From Lachnospiraceae bacterium UBA3863 (GTDB lineage Bacteria; Bacillota; Clostridia; Lachnospirales; Lachnospiraceae), in NCBI GenBank assembly GCA_002392385.1, contig DGGX01000115.1:1-20157 (forward strand): a DNA stretch of 20,157 nt, in the 5' to 3' direction. Shown piece after piece: positions 15,163 to 20,157 of the stretch. The position numbers and the translations under genes were made by a program. Every line of letters begins with the position of its first letter. Position 1 is the stretch's first letter. The notes beneath the pieces were generated by a model, which searched no databases, was not told the origin of the DNA, and was given only the letters and a program-made list of their open reading frames with translations.

Positions 15163-15186
15163 GACACGGCCTCACTTCCCTTTCTT
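15154..15186 (+). terminator. Intrinsic terminator whose stem contains both convergent stop codons
   Basis: A 10-bp stem GGGGAGTGAG/CTCACTTCCC (15154-15163 with 15171-15180, one G-U pair) has a 7-nt loop and a TTTCTT tail. The HAD stop TGA (15160-15162) is in the 5' arm and the glycosyltransferase stop (15172-15174, minus) in the 3' arm. The T-tail supports termination in the plus direction. Confidence 0.75.
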
Positions 15187-16179
15187 GACCTTCGCATACA
15201 AGCCCCATCCGGCACGGTAGACGGGGTACCCCATGCCAAGCATACGAAGAGCGATCTTGTCTCTCTTCGGTGCCCGGGGGTCCGTCAGGATCCTGTGCCG
15301 GTATTTTTTAATGAAGCGGAGGATCCTGTCCCGGGCTTCCTTTACTTCAGCAGAGTCCTGGGCCGACGAGGGGGCAGGCAGCTGGTTGAGGGTGCTGAGA
15401 CGGGCGTAGACCCGGCGGCGGAGGACGGCGTCCTCCAGATCCGGCCACCGTTGCAGGACATCCCGGGCCATGCGGTCTGTCATGGGAAGGAGGTCCAGCT
15501 TTCTGGGATTGAAGGCCCCGGTGACGATGGAACCGCTGTGGAAGAGGTAGTTGTACTTGGAGGCCAGGCCCACGGCGATCCGGTCGCACTGCATCATGAG
15601 CTTATAGGTGGTGGCGATGTCCTCGAAGATCCGGCCCTTGGGATAGCGCACGTCGGCAAAAAGGCTGCGGTGGTACATTTTGGCCCAGGCGGAGGTGTCG
15701 ATGACATCGTGGTAGCACATGCGCTCGATGCAGTCCCTGGCGGACAGGACCGTCTCGGTCTCGCCGCTGTCCGGGGCGGCACCGTGGTCCTCGATGCGGC
15801 CGTTCTCGAAGATGACCCTGTGCTGGGCGACGGACATGAGGGTGCCGTGGCGGAGGATGAGGTCCATCAGGTATTCCACGTAGTCGGGGTCCACGTAGTC
15901 GTCGGGATCGATGCAGGTGATGTAGTCCCCGCCGGCCTGGCCGATGCCGCAGTTGCGGGCGTCGGAGAGACCGCCGTTCTCCTTATGGATCACGCGGATG
16001 CGGTCATCCAGGGCGGCGTAGGCGTCGCAGAGGGCGCCGCAGCGGTCTGTGGAGCCGTCGTCCACCATCAGGATCTCCAGCTCGCTCCAGGTCTGGTGGA
16101 GCACGGAGTCCATGCAGCGGTCCAGATACTGCTCGATGTTATAAATGGGAAGGATCACGGAAACCAGGGGATGCGCCAT
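15172..16179 (-). CDS. Family 2 glycosyltransferase
   Basis: 335 residues from the ATG at 16179, chosen for GAGGA at 16190-16194; the frame is open 13 codons further without a better site. The GT-A fold is plain: P-L-V-S-V-I-L-P-I-Y-N (4-14), E-I-L-M-V-D-D-G-S-T-D (35-45), N-G-G-L-S-D-A-R-N-C-G (68-78) and the metal-binding D-P-D-D (91-94). A second conserved segment, F-E-D-I-A-T-T-Y-K-L (185-194), includes the likely catalytic acidic region. The C-terminal 110 residues are helical and basic. Such enzymes add sugars to exopolysaccharide, teichoic acid or lipid carriers using nucleotide-sugars; donor and acceptor are unknown here. It stands alone, divergent from the VTC operon and convergent with the HAD gene. 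Confidence 0.93.
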   Translation of the reverse strand: MAHPLVSVILPIYNIEQYLDRCMDSVLHQTWSELEILMVDDGSTDRCGALCDAYAALDDRIRVIHKENGGLSDARNCGIGQAGGDYITCIDPDDYVDPDYVEYLMDLILRHGTLMSVAQHRVIFENGRIEDHGAAPDSGETETVLSARDCIERMCYHDVIDTSAWAKMYHRSLFADVRYPKGRIFEDIATTYKLMMQCDRIAVGLASKYNYLFHSGSIVTGAFNPRKLDLLPMTDRMARDVLQRWPDLEDAVLRRRVYARLSTLNQLPAPSSAQDSAEVKEARDRILRFIKKYRHRILTDPRAPKRDKIALRMLGMGYPVYRAGWGLYAKVKKGK

Positions 16180-16197
16180 AATCGTATATTCCTCACA

Positions 16198-16259
16198 CAG
16201 CCGGCGGGAGCCGGTCATTTTTATATTTCTGATACAGCCGGCGGGAGCCGGTTTTTTTA
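16198..16259 (+). terminator. Tandem identical hairpins followed by T-tracts, antisense to the glycosyltransferase 5' region
   Basis: The same 18-nt element, CAGCCGGCGGGAGCCGGT, occurs at 16198-16215 and 16235-16252. Each folds as CCGGC/GCCGG around GGGA. In the plus direction copy 2 runs into TTTTTTT and copy 1 into CATTTTTAT, so both read as intrinsic terminators. In the minus direction they lie in the leader of the glycosyltransferase gene, with copy 1 four bases upstream of its GAGGA. Confidence 0.6.
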
Positions 16260-16274
16260 TTGCCTTATGCAGCT

Positions 16275-16280
16275 ATTATA
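16275..16280 (-). promoter_or_regulatory. Candidate -10 element for the glycosyltransferase gene
   Basis: A perfect TATAAT on the minus strand about 95 bp upstream of the start codon. No convincing -35 sits 16-18 bp further upstream, so the assignment is tentative. The predicted leader would contain both hairpin copies. Confidence 0.4.
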
Positions 16281-16318
16281 GCGCACAAGGATCAGTCCCT
16301 GCAGAAAAAAAGAAACTT

Positions 16319-16345
16319 TAAGGTTTCTAAGTTTCCTATAAGGTT
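16319..16345. repeat. TAAGGTT direct repeats 20 bp apart in the divergent GT2/VTC region
   Basis: TAAGGTT occurs at 16319-16325 and 16339-16345, two helical turns apart, in an A+T-rich island. The second copy overlaps TATAAG (16337-16342), a possible -10 for the VTC operon, although a matching -35 is not evident. The adjoining GAAAC/GTTTC dyad followed by a T-run reads as a weak terminator on the minus strand. Confidence 0.35.
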
Positions 16346-16378
16346 GCCCCCTTAGACTGGGCACAGACGGGACGGAGA

Positions 16379-16401
16379 CACCGCCGCGGAGTCAGGCGGT
16401 G
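16379..16401 (+). promoter_or_regulatory. Stem-loop in the VTC operon leader
   Basis: CACCGCC (16379-16385) pairs with GGCGGTG (16395-16401) around a 9-nt loop, ending 27 nt before the VTC start codon and 15 nt before its ribosome site. It has no T-tract, so it is not a terminator. A role in translation or RNA stability is possible but unproven. Confidence 0.4.
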
Positions 16402-16428
16402 TCGCAGGTTCCCGGGAAGGAGAGTGAG

Positions 16429-17166
16429 ATGCAGTACCGACATGAGTGGAAGCACGAGATCAACCGCTCGGATATGCTGGCGATCCGGCAGCGCCTGCGG
16501 GCGGTGGCCGAGCCCGATCCCTACGCCATAGACGGAAAGACCCGGATCCGGAGCCTCTACTTCGACAACGCGGCGGACAAGGCGCTGCGGGAGAAGGTGG
16601 ACGGCGTCAACATGCGCGAGAAGTTCCGGATCCGTTACTATAACGGAGACACGTCCTACATCAAACTGGAGAAAAAGAGCAAAAACAATGGCCTCGGGAC
16701 CAAATATGCGGCCCGCATCACGGCGGAGGAGGCGCAGGCCCTGGTGGACGGCGACCTTTCCTGGATGCAGGCGGAGCTGGACAAGCCGCCGGTCCCCGAC
16801 GCGCTGCCGGGCGGCCTGCCCAGTCAGAAGGCGGGACAGTACCGGCGGGAGCTGGTGGCGGAGCTCTACAGCAAGATGCGCGGCCAGGGGCTGCGGCCCA
16901 GGACCATCGTGGACTACACCCGCGAGCCCTATGTCTACGCGCCGGGCAATGTCCGGGTCACCTTCGACTATGACATACGGACCGGCCTCGGATGCACCGA
17001 CCTGCTGAACTGGGACTGCCCGACGGTCCCCGCCGGCGACGCGGGCATCATCCTGGAGGTCAAGTGGGACAACTACCTGCCGGAGGTCATCCGCAGCTGC
17101 GTGGCGACCCCGGGAAGAAGGGTCTCCGCTTTTTCCAAATATGCACAGTGCCGGATCTATGACTGA
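16429..17166 (+). CDS. VTC-domain polyphosphate polymerase-like protein
   Basis: 245 residues from the ATG at 16429, which has AAGGAGA at 16417-16423; an in-frame GTG 30 nt upstream lacks a site. The whole protein is a VTC domain of the triphosphate-tunnel fold: R-H-E-W-K-H-E-I (4-11), R39/R41 with R-S-L-Y-F-D-N (41-47), E-K-F-R-I-R-Y-Y-N (64-72), the basic I-K-L-E-K-K-S-K-N-N-G-L-G-T-K (78-92) and the metal/phosphate residues of I-L-E-V-K-W-D (208-214, E210, K212). In yeast Vtc4 this fold makes polyphosphate from ATP; most bacterial homologues are untested. It lacks membrane helices, and the next gene encodes a DUF4956 membrane protein, a partner seen repeatedly beside VTC genes. The stop lies in an 11-bp hairpin stem. 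Confidence 0.9.
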   Translation: MQYRHEWKHEINRSDMLAIRQRLRAVAEPDPYAIDGKTRIRSLYFDNAADKALREKVDGVNMREKFRIRYYNGDTSYIKLEKKSKNNGLGTKYAARITAEEAQALVDGDLSWMQAELDKPPVPDALPGGLPSQKAGQYRRELVAELYSKMRGQGLRPRTIVDYTREPYVYAPGNVRVTFDYDIRTGLGCTDLLNWDCPTVPAGDAGIILEVKWDNYLPEVIRSCVATPGRRVSAFSKYAQCRIYD

Positions 17167-17198
17167 GCCGGCGGAAAATACAGATGTGCCGGCTCAGT
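17162..17198 (+). promoter_or_regulatory. Perfect 11-bp hairpin at the end of the VTC gene
   Basis: ACTGAGCCGGC (17162-17172) pairs exactly with GCCGGCTCAGT (17188-17198) around a 15-nt loop, and includes the VTC stop codon. No T-run follows, so it is more likely an intercistronic mRNA stability/processing element than an intrinsic terminator. Confidence 0.5.
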
Positions 17199-17229
17199 GA
17201 ACGGGCCGGCGGACGATAGAGCGTAAAGC

Positions 17230-17248
17230 CCGCGGGACAGGCCCGCGG
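17230..17248 (+). promoter_or_regulatory. Second GC hairpin between the VTC and DUF4956 genes
   Basis: CCGCGGG (17230-17236) pairs with CCCGCGG (17242-17248) around ACAGG, 16 nt before the DUF4956 ribosome site (AGGAGG, 17265-17270). It has no T-tract. With the upstream hairpin it makes a structured 112-nt gap within an otherwise compact operon. Confidence 0.45.
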
Positions 17249-17278
17249 CAGGAATTCAATGATCAGGAGGATTAGATC

Positions 17279-17950
17279 ATGAGCTTCAGTGATATCTTCA
17301 AGACAAGTTTTCTCGAGAATGTGGCTGCCATCAGCGTACTGGACATGGTGCTGGCCCTGGCCCTGTCCTTCGGGATCGGCCTTTTCATTTTCTTCATTTA
17401 CAAAAAGACCTACGCGGGCGTCATGTATTCTTCCAGCTTCGGTGTGACCCTGCTGGCCATGACGATGATCACCACCCTTGTGATCCTGGCAGTGACCAGC
17501 AACGTGGTCCTGTCCCTTGGTATGGTCGGTGCCCTTTCCATCGTCCGTTTCAGGACGGCCATCAAGGAGCCTCTGGACATCGCCTTCCTCTTCTGGTCCA
17601 TCGCGGCCGGCATCGTGCTGGCGGCGGGCATGCTGCCGCTGGCGGTCATCGGCAGCGTGGTCATCGGCCTGATCCTGCTGGTCTTTGTCAACAAAAAGCC
17701 CCACGACAACCCCTACATCGTGGTCCTGCAGTGCGACGGTCAGGAGAGCGAGAAGGCAGCCATGGACATGCTGCGGCAGGCGGCCGAGCGCTGCGTGGTC
17801 AAGAGCAAGACCGTCCAGGCCGGCCGGATCGAGCTCAACGCGGAGATCCGCCTGAAGAACGACGACACCGCCTTCATCAATGAACTGGACAGGGTCCCCG
17901 GCGTCGGCAGCGCGGTCCTTGTCAGCTACAACGGCGATTACATGGGATAA
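17279..17950 (+). CDS. DUF4956 family membrane protein
   Basis: 223 residues, ATG at 17279 with AGGAGG 8 nt upstream. The N-terminal half has hydrophobic segments near 21-42, 52-72, 74-90, 101-118 and 119-137, fitting four or five membrane helices. The family hallmark is G-M-V-G-A-L-S-I-V-R-F-R-T-A-I-K-E-P-L-D (81-100). The soluble C-terminal domain (141-223) has an alternating strand/helix pattern (Y-I-V-V-L-Q-C-D-G ... I-E-L-N-A-E-I-R-L ... S-A-V-L-V-S-Y) like a small ferredoxin-type fold. The molecular function of DUF4956 is unknown. Co-location with a VTC protein suggests it helps move or anchor the product made by that enzyme, which is inference. The next gene follows after 37 bp. Confidence 0.9.
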   Translation: MSFSDIFKTSFLENVAAISVLDMVLALALSFGIGLFIFFIYKKTYAGVMYSSSFGVTLLAMTMITTLVILAVTSNVVLSLGMVGALSIVRFRTAIKEPLDIAFLFWSIAAGIVLAAGMLPLAVIGSVVIGLILLVFVNKKPHDNPYIVVLQCDGQESEKAAMDMLRQAAERCVVKSKTVQAGRIELNAEIRLKNDDTAFINELDRVPGVGSAVLVSYNGDYMG

Positions 17951-17987
17951 AAGACACCGGAAGCGGAAGAGATCCGGAGGCATAGCA

Positions 17988-19976
17988 ATGAGCAAACACA
18001 GGTATACGGACGCTGTCTGTATCATCATCCTGATCCTGACCCTCCTGGTCACGGTCCTGTTCATGAACGGAGAGAGGCTGGGTCTGCAGGTGATCCGGGA
18101 CCAGGATGCGGAGACCTACAGCGGATCGGAATATTTCACCGAAAATGATCTGGACGGCACATGGGACACGAGCGGGGCGACGGTCATCACCCTGGACGGC
18201 GATACCGCCTCGGTCTCCGGCAGCGGCGCCTACGTGCTGGACGGCAGCGTTTATATCGTGCAGAGCGGATACTACACCGTCAGCGGCAGCCTGACGGATG
18301 GCAGTCTGATCGTGGACGCGGAGTCCTATTCCAAGGTCTGGATCCTTCTGAACGGCGTGGACATCGCGTGCGCCGACGACGCCTGTATCCGCGTGGACCA
18401 GGCCGACAAGGTCTTCCTGACCCTGGCGGAGGGGAGCGACAACAGCCTGGTCTCCGGGGACACCTACTCGGAGGAGGCCCTGGCGGACGGCACGGACGGC
18501 GTCATCTACGCCCACGACGACCTGACCGTCAACGGCAGCGGGAGCCTCACCATCACCGCGGCCTGTGAGCACGGCATCTCCGCCAACGATGAACTGACCA
18601 TCACCGGAGGCACCCTGACCATCACCGCGCCTGAGGACGCCATCCACACCAACGACGGATTCGCCTTCACAGGAGCGGACCTCACCCTCACAGCGGGCGA
18701 CGACGGCATCACCACAGACGGGTTCGTCTACGTCGAAAGCGGCACCATCACCATGGAGGAGTGCTATGAAGGCATCGAGGCCCTGACCATCGAGATCGCC
18801 GGCGGAGACATCACCATCTATGCCGGGGACGACGGCATGAACGCCAGAGACAGCAGTGCGACCGGCACGATGGGCATGGTCCCAGCCTTCATGGAGACCG
18901 CGGACGGGACCGACACCGCGGAGGAAACCGACACTGCGGAGGCAACCGACACCGCGGATGCCCGGGAGACAGAGATCTGGATCCGCATCAGCGGCGGCAG
19001 CGTGACCATCATCAATGAGAACGGCCGGGATGCGGACGGCCTGGATTCCAACGGCGATATCTATATTGAAGGCGGTACCGTCAGGATCAGCCTGCCGGGC
19101 GAAGGCGGCAACTGCGCCATCGACCCGGGCACGGAGAGCGGCGGCGGTGCCTACGTCACCGGCGGCACAGTGATCGCCTGCGGCTCCTCCGCCATGGCGG
19201 AAATGTTCGCGGAGAGCTCGGAACAGGCCTCCGTCATGTACACCGCCAGCGGCGAGGCCGGCACAGAGGTCTCCCTGACAGACGCGGCCGGCACGACCCT
19301 GCTGAGCTGGGAAGTCCCCGGCACCTACACATCCGTGATCTTCAGCTGCCCCGAGCTGACCCAGGGCCAGACCTACACCCTCACAGCCGACGGCCAGACG
19401 GAGGAGATCACACTGGAGAGCATGGTATCCTATGCCGGCTCGGCCAGCGCCGGCGCCTCGGGCATGGGCATCCCCCAGGGCGACTTCCCCCGGGGAGGCT
19501 TCTTCCAGGGAGATCCTTCCCATAACGCCAACGATTCCGTGCAGGAAGCCGGAGAGAGCTCCAACCAGGACGGGACAGACGAGATGACCGGGCCGACCTT
19601 CGGCGGAGACGAAATGCCGGAAAACATGCCTTCCTTTGAAGAAGGCGAGATGCCGGAAGATATGCCCGCCCTTGAAGAAGGCGAAATGCCTGCGGGCAGG
19701 CATTCCAGGGGCAGCGGCGGACACCGTCGCCCCGGGCATGGCGAGACCTCGGAGGACATGTCCTCCATGGAAGACGGTGAGCAGCCTTCCATGGAGGAGG
19801 GCACCGGACCTTCGGAAATGCCCGCCATGGACAGGGCCGAAGAAACCGCAGCAGCCGCGACGGAAGCAGAAACAACAGTCGATCCTCAGCAGACAGCCGC
19901 CCTCATCGCCGCCTCCGCCATCACACTCCTCATCGGCATCCTCATCGCCGCCCGCCACAGATCCTTCTCTGTTTAA
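17988..19976 (+). CDS. Surface protein with Cthe_2159-type carbohydrate-binding beta-helix, anchored at both ends
   Basis: 662 residues from the ATG at 17988 with GGAGG at 17976-17980. Residues 9-26 are an uncleaved-looking membrane helix. Residues 45-400 show the Asp/Gly/Thr-rich repeated strands of the Cthe_2159 family, a parallel beta-helix that binds acidic polysaccharide in Clostridium thermocellum: I-L-L-N-G-V-D-I (119-126), then turns such as D-G-V-I-Y-A-H-D-D (170-178), H-G-I-S-A-N-D-E (195-202), D-A-I-H-T-N-D-G (217-224) and D-G-L-D-S-N-G-D (350-357), suited to Ca2+ binding. A T-D-T-A-E insert (308-325) interrupts the helix. After a small beta domain (410-480), an acidic Met/Pro/Glu tail (540-620) leads to a second membrane helix (637-655) and R-H-R. 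It ends the VTC-DUF4956 operon. No terminator is evident. Confidence 0.88.
   Translation: MSKHRYTDAVCIIILILTLLVTVLFMNGERLGLQVIRDQDAETYSGSEYFTENDLDGTWDTSGATVITLDGDTASVSGSGAYVLDGSVYIVQSGYYTVSGSLTDGSLIVDAESYSKVWILLNGVDIACADDACIRVDQADKVFLTLAEGSDNSLVSGDTYSEEALADGTDGVIYAHDDLTVNGSGSLTITAACEHGISANDELTITGGTLTITAPEDAIHTNDGFAFTGADLTLTAGDDGITTDGFVYVESGTITMEECYEGIEALTIEIAGGDITIYAGDDGMNARDSSATGTMGMVPAFMETADGTDTAEETDTAEATDTADARETEIWIRISGGSVTIINENGRDADGLDSNGDIYIEGGTVRISLPGEGGNCAIDPGTESGGGAYVTGGTVIACGSSAMAEMFAESSEQASVMYTASGEAGTEVSLTDAAGTTLLSWEVPGTYTSVIFSCPELTQGQTYTLTADGQTEEITLESMVSYAGSASAGASGMGIPQGDFPRGGFFQGDPSHNANDSVQEAGESSNQDGTDEMTGPTFGGDEMPENMPSFEEGEMPEDMPALEEGEMPAGRHSRGSGGHRRPGHGETSEDMSSMEDGEQPSMEEGTGPSEMPAMDRAEETAAAATEAETTVDPQQTAALIAASAITLLIGILIAARHRSFSV
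18909..18962 (+). repeat. Three 18-bp tandem coding repeats (T-D-T-A-E/D-x)
   Basis: Three consecutive 18-bp units encode residues 308-325 of the surface protein. They sit between beta-helix turns and look like a slippage-prone insert that changes loop length without changing frame. Confidence 0.8.
19611..19690 (+). repeat. 36-bp tandem coding repeats in the acidic stalk
   Basis: Two full 36-bp units (19611-19646, 19647-19682) and the start of a third (19683-19690) encode E-M-P-E-x-M-P-x-x-E-E-G. They form part of the acidic Met/Pro-rich stalk before the C-terminal membrane helix. Confidence 0.8.
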
Positions 19977-20157
19977 GAAACATTGCATGATGCAGGACCT
20001 GAACGCCAGTCCTTATATCCCGGCCCTGTAATCGTGGGTCCTCCTCCTGCTCACCATGTAAGCTTTCGAACCCATACTCCAACCTGTACACCCCGCCCTG
20101 CATACGCAGCAGAAAAAGGGTAATCGAGGTAAGTAAAGTGACATACTCCCACCACTT
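19977..20157. other. Terminal 181 bases without a recognisable gene
   Basis: No convincing coding region, RNA gene or T-tailed terminator was found here. The last bases (from about 20136, GTGACATACTCCCACCACTT) resemble the first arm of the subterminal hairpin of some IS200/IS605-type elements, but the window ends before a second arm could be seen. Confidence 0.3.

Noticed and set aside
15295..16281. A 328-codon plus-strand open frame opposite the glycosyltransferase
   Set aside because: Val/Gly/Asp-rich mirror translation with no motif. The minus-strand GT-A signatures are unambiguous.
17922..19988. A 688-codon open frame antisense to the surface beta-helix protein
   Set aside because: The translation is Gly/Ala/Val/Asp-rich periodic sequence produced by reading the repeated beta-helix codons backwards. 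It has no start signal or domain.

Overview
The window looks like a chromosomal segment of a GC-rich member of the Bacillota, class Clostridia, probably a Lachnospiraceae-type gut anaerobe. The basis is strong AGGAGG-type ribosome binding sites, short intergenic gaps with compact intrinsic terminators, and a gene set typical of that group: potBCD, an AGCS amino-acid symporter, eukaryotic-like Ser/Thr kinases, type I dehydroquinase, and a VTC / DUF4956 / Cthe_2159-like surface cluster. The genus is inferred and cannot be fixed from this sequence alone. I saw no rRNA, tRNA, CRISPR array or complete insertion sequence.

Layout. 1-2940: the end of a polyamine ABC transporter operon (potB partial, potC, potD), closed by a strong terminator; PotD carries a C-terminal membrane anchor instead of a lipobox. 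2944-3846 (minus): an XRE-HTH/Uma2 nuclease-like fusion. It is divergent from a sodium:amino-acid symporter (4091-5599), and the A+T-rich region between them holds an 11-bp-phased CCAT array. 5808-10180: two eukaryotic-like Ser/Thr kinases arranged tail to tail with 8 bp between stop codons. The first has a Pro/Lys-rich linker, a hydrophobic hairpin and a small C-terminal domain. The second has one membrane helix and an outer region of six 26-residue Cys/His repeats plus a beta-rich end domain. The second kinase lies 25 bp behind a NudL-like Nudix gene. 10851-11074: a compact divergent promoter region whose two -10 elements share one palindrome.

11075-15186 (plus): RidA-family protein, MntP manganese exporter, MATE exporter (ATGA overlap with mntP), AroD and a HAD hydrolase. 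These are closely spaced with no terminator between them and end at a terminator whose stem contains the stop codons of both convergent genes. 15172-16179 (minus): a family 2 glycosyltransferase. Two copies of one hairpin precede its start and read as tandem terminators on the opposite strand. 16429-19976 (plus): a VTC polyphosphate-polymerase-like protein, a DUF4956 membrane protein and a large surface protein with a Cthe_2159-type carbohydrate-binding beta-helix anchored at both ends. The last 181 bases hold no recognisable gene; the extreme edge may be the flank of an IS200/IS605-like element.

How the parts work together. The transporter genes form classical units (polyamine import; Na+-driven amino-acid uptake; Mn2+ and drug/metabolite export). 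The two candidates for less-described biology are the kinase pair with unusual sensory ends, and the VTC-DUF4956-beta-helix operon, which may build or anchor an anionic surface polymer. Both functional readings are inference.
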